NCBI GenBank assembly: GCA_963921195.1
Contig: OY992540.1
Location: 16,561,136-16,625,135 of the forward strand
From: Pegoplata infirma
Lineage: Eukaryota > Arthropoda > Insecta > Diptera > Anthomyiidae
Direction of reading: 5' to 3'
DNA length: 64,000 nucleotides
Each line of letters begins with the position of its first letter. Position 1 is the stretch's first letter. The notes under the pieces were generated by a model, which worked only from the letters and a program-made list of their open reading frames with translations, had not been told where the DNA came from and did not search any database. A program made the translations under genes and the position numbers. Below, in pieces: positions 44,346-56,374 of the stretch.

Positions 44346-46830
44346 ACAAAAAATGATTGGCTAAAAATTTTCAATTAAATCTATTGATCAACAAAATTTA
44401 AATGAGTCAATCAATGTTTTGATTAACATTTTTGTTATTTTCTTTAACTGTCGAATTACTTTACTCTATTTTATTGTTGGTAACATATTGGAAAGCAAAA
44501 AGGATGAACTTTTTCATAATTTTGTCATAAACTTACAATTCATTCTTTAAATCAATCATTATTTTGAAATTTAAATCAATCATTATTTTGAAATTCAATA
44601 CAAACCAGGCCTGCCAAGCTTCAGCATCCTCAGAATTGTCTTTCGAAAGTTAGCGTGTTTTTTATCTCATAAATTCATGAAAAACCCTTGCCGAAATTCA
44701 GTCTTTTTCTCATAACTTTTGAACCACTGGACCGATTTCGCTGGATTGCAATACCAACCTGACCAGGTAAATGCCCAACATATATACCAAACTTCAGGAG
44801 CCTCCGTAAAGTCTCTTAAAAGATAGCGTGTTTTCAACAGACGGACAGACATCGCTAGATCGTCGTAAAATCAATCGAGGATCATGAATATATATGGGGC
44901 ATATTATGCCAAATCGGACACTTTGAAAATTTTTTTTTTAGATTTTCCTAATTTGTTTACAATTTTTAGTACCCTTCGAAAACTCCTTCGTGGTGAATTT
45001 TCAGATTTTTTTGATGACCCGTTCAAAAGATATCGAATTTTTAAAAATTGGTAGTTTGTTCCTTTACTCAAACTTCTTTTCCTCATAACTTCTTCAATAA
45101 TAGTCCAAATTTCAATTTTTTTTTTTTAAATTTTTGTTTTTTTAAGTACTTTAAAAAAAAAAATCCCAAAAAATTCTTAAATGCGCTCTAGTATGAGATT
45201 TTTAAGTTTTAAAATTTAAATCTCATTTTTGAAAATGTTTGTACTCTTCAATTTTTTTTTAATTTTTTTGTGTAAAACTTCTATCGATTCTACAAATTTT
45301 TTGCCCAGGAGGATCGTGGGATAACGATTATTACTATTTTTTAAAGTTTTTTGAAAAAATTTTATTGTAATTTTCCAATCTTAAAATCATTTTTACTGCT
45401 CCAATGGTGCGTCATAGAGGGGTCATTTAGAAGACCGACCCCCATTAATTTTTACGTCTTAACATTTCTTTGGAACAAACTAATACCCTATCTCCAATTT
45501 CTAAGGGGGCTCCCACACAAAACGACATTTTTTAAAATTTGCTCCAACCGGTCTAACTGCCCTAATAGTGCCCTTAGAGCAATCAAATGTATGACCGACC
45601 CACAATATTTTTTTAGTCTGAACGTACCTACCCTCTATCTCTAATTTTTAAGGCGGTCCCTATACAATTTTTTTTTTATTTTTTTGTAAATTTGTTTTAT
45701 TTAATCAGCTTCTACCGGTCCAATGGTGCGTCCCAGAGGGGTCTTAAGTGAGACCGACCCCCATTTATTTTTACCCTACAACATTTTTTTAAAACGTACA
45801 AATAACAGTTGGAGCAAATTTTATAAAAATGTAATTTTGAATGGAAGACTACTTAGAGAGTGGAGATAGGGCGTAGGTATGTCTTAAAAAAATGTTGTAG
45901 GGTAAAAATAAATGTTGGTCGGTCTTATTAATGACCCCTCTCGGACGCACCATTGGGCCGGTAGAAGCTGATTAAATAAAACAAATTTACAAAAAATAAA
46001 ATAAAATGTATGGGGAACGCCTTAACAGTTAAAGATAGAGGGTAGGTGTGTTCAAAGAAAATGTATGCACTAAAAAAATATTGTGGGTAGGTCATACATT
46101 TGATTGCTCTAAGGGCACTACTAGGGCAGTTAGAGCTGTTGGAGCAAATTTTAAAAAATTTCGTTTTGTGTGGGAGCCCCCTTAGAAATTGGAGATAGGG
46201 TATTAGTTTGCTCCAAAGAAATGGTAAGACGTAAAAGTTAATGGGGGTCAATCTTATAAATGTCCCCTCTATAACGCACCATTGGTGCAGTAGAAATGAT
46301 TTTAAGATTGGAAAATTACAATAAAATTTTTTCAAAAAATTCTAAAAAATAGTAATAATCGTTATCCCACGATCCTCCTGGGCAAAAAAATTGTAGAATC
46401 GATAGAAGTTTTACACAAAAAAATTTCAAAAAAATCGAAGAGTACAAACTAGGGATGCCAAACGGGATTGACATTTACAAATCCCGGGATTCGGGATTTT
46501 AAAATTCTAATCCCGGGATTTTTCGGGATTTCGGGATTTTTCGGGATTTCGGGATTTTTCGGGATTTCGGGATTTATTAAAATTAAGGTTTTTTACGTTA
46601 CACTTTTAATAAATTTTTTATATAATTAAATATTTAATTAATTTGTAACCATTGAATATTTTTCGTAAAGTTTCACATATTTAGCACAGAAAAACCGAAA
46701 ATTTAGGAACATCTATGACCGATTTGAATAGACTCGAGCGATGTGCGTCTGTGAAAGACGCGATGCAGTCGAATTCAAATGATTAGAAAATAATTTTTTT
46801 CGGTCGGCCTCTTTTGTAGACGTATATATA

Positions 46831-47837
46831 TTAGGGTGGTTTTTTATTTTATTTTTTTTGGAATTTCGAGGAGCGCGCAGCGGATTTTTGTGCCATTTGA
46901 TGTTAAAATAATTGTGTAAAAATTTGAGCTAAATCGGATAAAATTAACCCGAGGCGCAAGAAGGTCAAAGTTTCGAGATAAAACCAAAATGGCCAAATTT
47001 TGAAAAAACTTAAAAAAATGTAAATTTTGTAGAAATAAAAAAAATAAAATTTTTTTTATTTAACCTTCTTGCAATAATACTCAGAAAAAATTATCTTTAC
47101 TTTTTATGACGGCAGTAACACTTTCAAACATGAAATACAAAAACTACCATGCATTTTGGGGGGTACCTGAAATAAGTGTTTTCGATTTTTTGAAAATTTT
47201 ATTAAACAAAAAAATTAAATCTTACTATTCTATAGCAATGGATTATTAAATACATCCTAAAGCTTAAATATTTAAAAAATTGGGGATATCCATCGACTCA
47301 ATTTTTTTTTTGGAGTCATTTGAGTTTTGCGGATTTCAAGGAGTCAAATGACTCCAAAAAAAAAAATTGAGTCGATGGATATCCCCAATTTTTTAAATAT
47401 TTAAGCATTAGGATGTATTTAATAATCCATTGCTATAGAATAGTAAGATTTAATTTTTTTGTTTAATAAAATTTTCAAAAAATCGAAAACACTCATTTCA
47501 GGTACCCCCCAAAATGCATGGTAATTTTTGTATTTCATGTTTGAAAGTGTTACTGCCGTCATAAAAATTTAAGATAATTTTTTCTGAGTATTATTGCAAG
47601 AAAGTTAAATAAAAAATATTTTATTATTTTTATTTCTACAAAATTTACATTTTTTTAAGTTTTTTCAAAATTTGGCCATTTTGGCTTTTTCTCGAAACTT
47701 TGACCTCCTTGCGCCTCGGGTTAATTTTATCCAATTTAGCTCAAATTTTTACACAATTATTTTAACATCAAATAGCACAAAAATCCGCTGCGCGCTTCTC
47801 GAAATTCCAAAAAAAATAAAATAAAAAACCACCCTAA
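46831..47837. mobile_element. 1.0-kb palindromic foldback V1
   Basis: TTAGGGTGGTTTTTTATTTT at the left is mirrored by its complement ending CCACCCTAA. Arms of about 490 bp (46831-47323 and 47343-47837) are nearly identical in reverse, with a loop of about 20 nt between TGGAGTCATTTGA and TCAAATGACTCCA. It is flanked by (TA)n. No coding capacity. Confidence 0.92.
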
Positions 47838-47845
47838 TATATATA

Positions 47846-49963
47846 TTAGAGTGGCACTTAAAAATTAAATTTTCGAATTTCAAAATGCGCGGGTCGGAAT
47901 ATTGTGTAATTGCGTCTAAAAATGATTGTGTAAAAATTTCAGGAAAATCGAATTACTTTAACCCGTGCCGCTTTGAGGTCAAAGTTTCGGGTTTTTGGGG
48001 AAAAAGGACGATGATTTGAAAAAAAAAATAAAAAAAAGTTTTTATGAAATTAATTAAAATAAATTTTTTTTATTTAGCTTTTACTCAAACCTACTTGGAA
48101 AAAATTATGTCAACTTTGTATGACATCATTAACCCGTTAAAAATTTTAAGCTAAAAATTACCATAAATTTAGGGGGGTACTTCAAATGAGTATTTTCGAT
48201 TTTTTAAAAATTTTATTAAACAAAATTTTTAAATTCAACATTTCTATACAAGTCACTAATAAAAAACATCCTAAATGTTAAAAAAATTGGGGATATACAC
48301 CGACTCAATTTGTTTTTGGAGCCGTTTGATTTTTGTGGATTTCAAGGAAATTAGGATTTTGTGTAAATTTTTTTTTATGAAAATCGATTTTCGAATAAAC
48401 TGACCAAATTTAAATTTTTTGTTGCTTCTTTTGATCAAATTAATTCAGTTAAGAACTATTAACTTTATTAGACATCGTTAACCCATATTGGCAGGGGACA
48501 AATGTGACCCAAGCAGCAAATTTAAAGTTTGTTTCTAAAATTTTAAGAATTTTATTGTTTCAAAAGTCATTTTGGTGGTCTATTACATACTAATTTATAG
48601 TGTCCGACCGAATATTTGGCTTTGGCATTGGCCAAAGAGCAGCACTCGGCCAGTATTCGGCTTCGGCTACATTTTTGGCCAAATATGGCCGAATACCGAA
48701 TAATTATATAAAACTTGTACGAACGTGTTAAAAAATGTTTTTGAGGAAAAACAAACACTAAAAAAAGTCTTGCACTCAAAAAAAAATTTTTACTCAAAAC
48801 AGGTTTTACACTCGAAAAAATGTGCACTCAAAAAAAAAATTTTTTTACAAAAATTACTAAAAAAAACATTTATGGATTCGGTCAAATTTAACTTTTTTAT
48901 TTGTTTTTACTATTTAAATATATTTTGACTGAATCCATAAATGTTTTTTTTTGTAAAAATATTTTTTTTTTTAGTGCACATTTTTTCGAGTGTGCAACCT
49001 GTTGTGAGTAAAATTTTTTTTTTGAGTGCAAGACTTTTTTTAGTGTTTGTTTTTTCCACAAAAACATTTTTTAACACGTTCGTACAAGTTTTATATAATT
49101 ATTCGGTATAAGGCCATATTTGGCCAAAAATGTAGCCGAAGCCGAATACTGGCCGAGTGCTGCTCTTTGGCCAATGCCGAAGCCAAATATTCGGTCGGAC
49201 ACTATAAATTAGTATGTAATAGACCACCAAAATGATTTTGAAACAATAAAATTCTTAAAATTCTAGAAACAAACTTTAAATTTGCTGCTTGGGTCACATT
49301 TGTCCCCTGCCAATATGGGTTAACGATGTCTAATAAAGTTAATAGTTCTTAACTGAATTAATTTGATCAAAAGAAGCAACAAAAAATTTAAATTTGGTCA
49401 GTTTATTCGAAAATCGATTTTCATAAAAAAAAATTTACACAAAATCGTAATTTCCTTGAAATCCACAAAAATCAAACGGCTCCAAAAACAAATTGAGTCG
49501 GTGTATATCCCCAATTTTTTTAACATTTAATCTTTAGGATGTTTTTTATTAGTGACTTGTATAGAAATGTTGAATTTAAAAATTTTGTTTAATAAAATTT
49601 TTAAAAAATCGAAAATACTCATTTGAAGTACCCCCCTAAATTCATGGTAATTTTTAGCTTAAAATTTTTAACGGGTTAATGATGTCATACAAAGTTGACA
49701 TAATTTTTTCCAAGTAGGTTTGAGTAAAAGCTAAATAAAAAAAATGTATTTTAATTAATTTCATAAAAACTTTTTTTTATTTTTTTTTTTCAAATCATCG
49801 TCCTTTTTCCCCAAAAACCCGAAACTTTGACCTCAAAGCGGCACGGGTTAAAGTTATTCGATTTCCCTGAAATTTTTACACAATCATTTTTAGACGCAAT
49901 TACATAATATTCCGACCCGCGCATTTTGATATTCGAAAATTTAATTTTTAAGTGCCACTCTAA
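47846..49963. mobile_element. 2.1-kb palindromic foldback V2
   Basis: TTAGAGTGGCACTTAAAAAT is mirrored at 49963. Arms of about 1,040 bp (47846-48888 and 48921-49963) match in reverse almost base for base; the loop is about 32 nt near 48905. The terminus TTAGAGTGG resembles V1's TTAGGGTGG, and both sit in the same (TA)n, so they are two members of one family side by side. Confidence 0.93.
48598..49204. repeat. N-like inner segment of V2
   Basis: TAGTGTCCGACCGAATATTT and its complement at 49185-49204 resemble the ends of hAT MITE N1. Here the flanks CTAATTTA / TAAATTAG are inverted rather than direct, so this is not a simple insertion. It was mirrored with the rest of V2. Confidence 0.6.
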
Positions 49964-50301
49964 TATATATATCCTTTATTTAATTAAATATTAATAGAAA
50001 TAGAAATACATATCGATTTTTAATTAATACTTAAATAAAAGTTCAAAGTGAACATAGGGCGTCCTTTTGTAGACGTGGATATAAAATATTTGTTTTAATA
50101 ATGATAAAATTGTGTTAATAAATTTTTTACAATTCCTAGTGAGGGGAAGGTGGCCCCAACGTCCTCTGCCAATACAAAATTTGTATTAGTTGTCCCATTG
50201 GTAGGCGAATCGCATTTTAACGGTTTTCTTCCCTTTGTGATAAATGTTTACAAATACATTTATTACGCTTAAGTAACAGAATTTTGTCATTATTTATATT
50301 A

Positions 50302-50674
50302 GCCTTGTTTTTTGCAGACCGAATTAAGATTAGGGTTAACTTTATTTTGTTAAAAAATGGGTCGGTCAAATCAAGTCCAGAATTTTTTTTTAAATTTTTT
50401 TTTGAAATTACATACAATTAGTGAATATAAACAGAAAAACATATTAAGCTTTGACCAAAATCTAAAGAATGAAAATGAAATTTAGTTAAATCCGAGGATT
50501 AACTCATATTTATTTATACCATTTTACATTTTGAACAACGCTTAATTTTTTTTCCTGTTAATATTTACTAATTGTATGTAGATTCAGAAAAAAAATGTAA
50601 AAAAAAATCTGGACTTGATTTTTTAACAAAATAGAGTTAATCCTAATCTTAATCCGGTCTGCAAAAAACAAGCC
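50302..50674. mobile_element. Short foldback L
   Basis: GCCTTGTTTTTTGCAGACCG at the left is inverted at the right (CCGGTCTGCAAAAAACAAGCC). Arms of roughly 90 bp share AATTAAGATTAGGGTTAACT and AATCAAGTCCAGA. It lies in hAT element D copy 1. Confidence 0.75.
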
Positions 50675-51963
50675 TATTATTTTTTATATTCACGCCCACA
50701 AATAGGGGCGGGACGAGAAAAATTGCATTTTCTGGATAGGTGAAACTTAAAAATGTCTCATTTGCTTAACAAAAGTACAAATTGGTAAACAAATTTGGGT
50801 TTTCAGAGGCTGTTTTAATTCTTCAAGGGGGAAATTTTCCCCTCATCCGCTTTAACTAATTTACGAACTAAAACTGTTAAAAATAAACTTTACAGATGAA
50901 TTACTTAATGATCCCTTACAAATTAAAATCTCGGCAAAATTTAACTGTTTCTTAAAATATTGGACCTGTAGGGCTCCTTTTTAGACAAAAAAATGTGAAA
51001 GTTTCAAACAAAGTAAAAACATGTTTTACTTTGTTCGGAGTTTTCCGATTTTAAAGACATTTCCCTGAAGGAACAATATTGACCATAAAAGGCATCAATT
51101 CTGGCTCCGACAATTTTTAAATTCGAAAAAGGAAAATATGCTTCACACTTCTGTATATTAAGTAATACGACCTGAAAATTAAATTGTACTCCAAAAGAGT
51201 AAGAGAATTTAAGCCCAACATGACTCATTTGAAAGATATTTCAAACACCTTTTTGACACCATTTTGTGACCATCGGACAACAAACACTTAAGAAATAGTC
51301 AATTTTGATTACAATATTTGACAAAAAAATCCCGGAATCCCGGGATTTTTCGGGATTTCTCAATCCCGGAAAATCCCGAAAAATCCCGGGATTGAAAAAA
51401 ATAAATCCCGGGATTCGGGATTTGTCAGTCCCGAAAAATCCCGGGATTTCGGGATTCGGGATTTGTCAGTCCCGAAAAATCCCGGGATTTCGGGATTCGG
51501 GATTTCCCGTTTGGCATCCCTAGTACAAACATTTTCAAAAATGAGATTTAAATTTTAAAACTTAAAAATCGCATACTAGAGCGCTTTTAAGAATTTTTTG
51601 GTATTTTTTTAAAGTACGTAAAAAAACAAAAATTAAAAAAAAAAAAATAAATTTAGACCTTTATTGAAGAAGTTATGAGTAAAAGAAGTTTGAGTAAAGG
51701 AACAAACTACCAATTTTTAAAAATTCGATATCTTTTGAACGGGTCATCAAAAAAATCTGAAAATTTATCACGAAGGAGTTTTCGAAGGGTACTAAAAACT
51801 GTAAACAAATTGGGAAAATCTAAAAAAAAAAATTTCAAAGTGTCCGATTTGACATGGAATGCCCCATATACTTTATGGGGTCCTACACCAATATTTCGAG
51901 GTGTTACAAACGGAATGACATACTTATATGCCCGCTATAACTAGAATGGAGGGTATAAAAAAC

Positions 51964-52375
51964 AAGAAAGAAAATTATTATCGGTCAAGACCAACCGTAT
52001 GATGCTCTACACCTGTATTTTCCGGAAAATGGGTCCCAAGTCCAAACATGAACCGATTGGATCTATGTTCCGTTAGATCTTTAATTAGTGTAGAAAACAC
52101 ACACAAACCTATTTTGAGTGGAATTGTTTGGCTTTATTTGATGTTTATTTGTTTATTCGGGAGGGTGGGTTGTATGGGGACTACAATATGGGGGCTAGGT
52201 CTAAACATATGTTAAGTTTCAGGCAAATGGGATAGTTCCCTTGCAAATAAATATCTAACAAGAGATACTTCCAAGCACATGCTTGGACTTGAGACCAATT
52301 TTATGGGAAAACACTGCCGTAGAGTACTATATGGTCGGTCTTGGCTGACCATAATTTTCTTACTTGTTTTTATTT
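51964..52375. mobile_element. Repeat B remnant, both ends in inverted arrangement
   Basis: Left part in reverse orientation (TCGGTCAAGACCAACCGTAT, TTCCGGAAAATGGGTCCCAA). Right part in forward orientation (ATGGTCGGTCTTGGCTGACC, TTTCTTACTTGTTTTT). It seems to be two truncated B elements fused tail to tail, leaving a 0.4-kb inverted repeat. Confidence 0.65.
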
Positions 52376-52584
52376 TATTTTTTAACATGATAATGTTTTT
52401 AGGCTGGTGTCTAATTTTAAAAAAGTTGCAGGACGCCACCTCAGGTTGACTATATAACCTAACAATTAACGAAAAAGAAAACAAGAATTACTGTTTTCAT
52501 TTTCTTATAACCAAAAATTTTAATAAAAAACCTCGTGGTGAATAAACCCGTTTTTCACCAGCTGGTGAATAAAAAGTAACATAA

Positions 52585-53185
52585 TTATTTTTCAACAAAA
52601 AAATTTTTTTTTTCATCAAATTTTTTTTTTTTCATCAAATCTTTGTTTTTCATTAAATCTTTTTTTTTCATCAATTTTTTTTTCATAAATTTTTTTTTTC
52701 CATCAATTTTTTTTTTTTCATCAAATTTTTTTTTTTCATCAAACTTTTTTTTCATCATTTTTAATTTTTTATCAATTTTTTTTTCATCAAATTTTTTTTT
52801 CATTAATTTTTTTTTCGTTAAAAATTTTTTTTTTTTCATCAATTTTTTTTGTTTTTTTATCAATTTTTTTTTTCAAACATTTTTTTTTTTCATCAAATTT
52901 TTTTTTCATCAAACTTTTTTTTCATAAATTTTTTTTATCATATTTTTTTCATTAAATTTTTTTATAAAATTTTTAATTATCAATTTTTTCTCACCAAAAA
53001 ATTTTTTTTTTCATATTTTTTTTTTCATCAATATTTTTTTACATCAAAAATTTTTTCTTTTCATCAAAAACATTTTTTCATCAATTTTTTCTTTTTTTTA
53101 CCAAAAATGTTGGGTTCATTAAATTTTTTTTTTAACATAATATTGTTTTTCGTGAAATTTTTTTTTTTTTTTACCAAAACTACTT
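52585..53185. repeat. TTTTTTTTCATCAAA low-complexity array
   Basis: About 600 bp of short T-rich units with CATCAA. In reverse it reads as Lys/Asp/Glu repeats, which are not a gene. Confidence 0.9.
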
Positions 53186-53200
53186 TTTCACCAAGTCTAA

Positions 53201-53485
53201 GGCCGCTGTTCTAAAAAAAGTAATTCACATAAAAAATGTGAAAATGAAAATTTCCGATTTTTTTGGTGTTCTAGATTTCACATCCGAATTTCTTTTTCGT
53301 TTTGTTTCACATAAATAAAATTTGGTGAAAGTAAAACGAATACACCTTTTTTATAATTTTTTAAATTTTAATTATTCGATTTCAACTTCTAATGACAACG
53401 TGATCAAAAAAACAGTAAATTTGATTTCATGTGATTCGGAAATTTTCATGTGAATTGTAAAGTTGTGAAAGACAAAACAGAGGCC
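53201..53485 (+). mobile_element. MITE M, copy 3
   Basis: 285 bp, ends GGCCGCTGTTCTAAAA and CAAAACAGAGGCC, flanked by TAA on both sides (53198-53200, 53486-53488). Strong match to copies 1 and 2 throughout. Confidence 0.87.
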
Positions 53486-53488
53486 TAA

Positions 53489-54264
53489 GCATAAAAATTT
53501 TCCATTTGTTTATCAAATGTACATAAAACAAGTGAGAGTGGTATATTCTTCGGTGCCAAATCTTTTATACTCTCCAAAATGTAAAAACACTTTTTTGCAC
53601 TTATTTTTGCACTCACTTACGAAATGTACATATCTTCTGATTTTTAAGGGGGTCCTCGACTGATTTTTAAATTCGTTTTGCATGGAATAGCAAAGTAATA
53701 TAACATTTTTTTTTTCTAAAAATACTTTGCCTTGGCAAGTACACCCAAATCTTCCGCAAAACATTATCATGATTGAATGTTTTGGGCAAGAGTTCAAAAT
53801 TCGCAGGTATTTTTTCATGTGGGTGGGTGTTGGAGTTTGGCAAAGCAGAATTTAACATTCTCTCTTGTTTTAAATAAAATTCATAAAAAATCCAAATATT
53901 AAATTTTAAAATTAAAAATATTTAAATACTATTCAAAATGGTGTAGTTTAATATGTTAATATTCAAAATCTACATTTGCATTCAATTATAAAATTAAAAG
54001 TTTGTATGTCAGCTGCCGTATGATGCTAGGATATGATTTATTTTTATACATCAACGGTGCTTAAGAGAGATATCATAATTTTTTATCATTTAAAAAATAA
54101 AAATAAAATATGAAAATCTAAAATAAAAAATTATTTTAAGGTGTTAAAGGGGGACAAAAAAGGGAAATCTTATGTAGCCCTGCATAAAACACACAAAAAT
54201 ATTCTTGCTATCTTTAGTTTCTAGACACTAATTAAATGAGGGACGCTGTTGTAAACATATTTTT
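53489..54264. other. Intergenic, no gene
   Basis: Two overlapping antisense frames at 53513-53858 have no recognisable domain. Otherwise unremarkable AT-rich DNA. Confidence 0.35.
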
Positions 54265-54443
54265 TATACCCTCCACTCTAGTGATAGAGGGTATATATAA
54301 GTTTGTCATTCCGTTTGTAACACCTCGAAATATTGGTGTAGGACCCCATAAAGTATATATATTCATGATCCTCGATCGATTTTAAGACGATCTAGCGATG
54401 TCCGTCCGTCCGTCCGTCCGTCCGTCCGTCCGTCCGTCTGTCC

Positions 54444-54477
<34 letters not shown>

Positions 54478-55362
54478 TGAAAACACGCTAACTTTTGAAA
54501 GACTTTACGCAGGCTCCTGAAGTTTGGCATATATGTTGGGCATTTACCTGGTCAGGTTGGTATTGCAATCCAGCGAAATCGGTCCAGTGGGTCACAAGTT
54601 ATGAGCAAAAGACTGAATTTCGGCAAGGGTTTTTCGTGAATTTATGAGATAAAAAGCACTATAACTTTGGAAAATCAATTCTGAGAATGCTGAAGCTTGG
54701 CATATATATTTTTCGTTCCTCCAGCCTAGTTCGTATTGAATTTCACCCAAATCGGTCCAGTGGTTCAAAAGTTATTAGCAAAACCGTGAATATCAGATTA
54801 GCTTCACCTTAAATGCACGTGGTGAAAACCCGTTAAACCTGTTTTACAACCATAAGTCACAAAAATATTTTAAAACATATTTTTGTCACTCAAAAATATT
54901 TTTATACCAAAACAAAAAAAAAATACACTCGAAAAAAATGTTACACTCAAAAAAAATTTTACACTCAAAAAAAAAATTAGTAAAAAAAAAATGTAAAATT
55001 CAAAAAAAAATTACACTCAAAAAAAAATTTACACTCAAAAAAAAAAATTTTTTTTTTTTTTTTTTCAAAAATTACTAAAAAAAAATTTTACACTCAAAAA
55101 AAAATTTACTAATTTTTTTGTAAAATTCGAAAAAAATTTTACATTAAAAAAAAATTTTACACTCAAAAAAAAAGTTAGTTTTTTTTTTAAATTAAAAAAA
55201 AAAAAAAATTACACAAAATAAAATATTTCTAATATTTCTAAAATATTTCTAATCATAACTGTTATTTTTTCACGTTAGAAAATATACTATCACTTAAAAT
55301 GGACACTGTGGAGGGTATTCCTAGATTCGGCCAAGTCGAATTTAACTTTTCTACTTGTTTTT
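54265..55362 (+). mobile_element. Mini-me-like element, most complete copy
   Basis: Starts TTATACCCTCCACTCTAG...GAGGGTATATATAAG, then TTCCGTTTGTAACACCTCG and a short TA run. Next come TTCATGATCCTCGATCGATT, GACGATCTAGCGAT and about 17 GTCC/GTCT units (54400-54477). Ends GTGGAGGGTATTCCTAGATT and TTTAACTTTTCTACTTG. This is the (TA)-core-(GTCY)n order described for mini-me elements in Diptera. The 3' half has expanded ACACTCAAAAAAAA low-complexity units (54900-55200). Confidence 0.82.
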
Positions 55363-56374
55363 ATTTAATTCTGTTCTTAGCGGCTTCACTTCAATGTCTT
55401 GTACTGTCAAATTGACATATTGTCATTCATGTCAGCAGCGTTGCATTTTAAAAATTATGACAGTTTTATTTGATGTTTTATTGTGATTTATTTTAATTTG
55501 AGTAAAGAGTTTATAAAAGAGGTGTTGTGTTGCGTTCGTACGTTCGTTCCCCCTCACTTTTTTTTGCTTTAACTAATTAAGGAGGGCGGCGGTTGTACTT
55601 AATTTATTGTACAACCCATTAAGAAAATATTTTTGGTTTAATAATTTGTGATTTCGACTTTCCAACATTGCAGCAGCAGATGTTTGGCGTCAATTTTGTA
55701 GTATGAAAGGATTAGTTTTTGTCACTTAAAAACATAAATTGGCTTTTAAATATTTTACACTACCCAAGTAAGAAGGTGGGCATATAAATTAGTCGTCATT
55801 ATATTAAAAGATTTCAGTTTGACATGACAATTTGTTGTAAAAAAAATATTTGAAATTTTTTGTAAAAGAAATATTTAAAATTTTTTTTAGACTAAGATTA
55901 ATGAATGATGGCTATAAACTTTATGACCCTTTTTTGAATTTTTGAAAAGATGACAGATTTTAAAGATAGAAGGGCTTTAGTATGGATACACTGTAAGTGC
56001 TCGTGTTGTTATTTTTGAAAACAGTCGTTACAGCGCCATCTGATGTTAGTCTAGCTAACTACTTTTTGAAGCTGTCATTAATTTATTTTACTTCGTTTAC
56101 ACCAGGTCTTCTCCTGATTTTTTTTTTCGGTGGCAATAACGAATAACGTCGGCAGAATAAACATAATAAAACACTTTTCGTCTATTTTGATGAATTCCAA
56201 ACAAAGATAACGTTCGATTTTGATGTTTTATTGCCAGAAATAGTTGCTCAGCCAAATTGCCAAGCAACTATTGCTATAAATATTTTGGCGTTATATCAAT
56301 TTTGACGTTATTGCTAAGTTTTTTTATCAGTTGTGGAGTCCACAATGTGGACGGGGTGTTACGTTGCATTACTA
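55363..56374. other. Intergenic, no gene
   Basis: More GC-balanced than its surroundings in places. Contains a 9-bp stem ATAGTTGCT / AGCAACTAT near 56236-56271. No coding frame of note. Confidence 0.35.

Larger units (their letters stand above)
46450..51522. mobile_element. hAT-like element D, copy 1 (5.07 kb)
   Basis: Ends TAGGGATGCCAAACGGGA and TCCCGTTTGGCATCCCTA are perfectly inverted. GTACAAAC is duplicated exactly at 46442-46449 and 51523-51530. Subterminal arrays of TCGGGATTT / AATCCCGA occur as in copy 2. It carries palindromes V1 and V2 and foldback L. No hAT transposase frame is visible in the remaining 46600-46820 and 49964-51300. Confidence 0.92.
44895..51866. mobile_element. Foldback element C3, carrying hAT element D
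   Basis: Left terminus TGGGGCATATTATGCCAAAT (diverged) and right terminus ATTTGACATGGAATGCCCCA are flanked by TA. Without D and one target copy it is about 1.9 kb: arms 44895 to about 45815, and about 45850-46449 plus 51531-51866. It is thus the fullest C copy, an almost complete palindrome. Confidence 0.82.
44609..51960 (-). mobile_element. Mini-me-like element split by foldback C3
   Basis: The part at 44609-44894 reads, in reverse, the CCTGAAGTTTGG..., CTGGTCAGGTTGGTATTGCA, (GTCY)n and GATCCTCGATTGATTTTAC core. The part at 51867-51960 reads the GGACCCCATAAAG, AACACCTCGAAATATTGGTG and GAGGGTATA end. Joined, they form one element like that at 54265-55362. C3 entered the TA tract. Confidence 0.8.

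Noticed and set aside
46831..49963. Long inverted repeats of a virus or plasmid origin
   Set aside because: No replication or structural gene is present. (TA)n flanks and element-like termini fit foldback transposons.
52585..52863. Lysine-rich antisense protein
   Set aside because: It is a translation of a T-rich CATCAA simple repeat.
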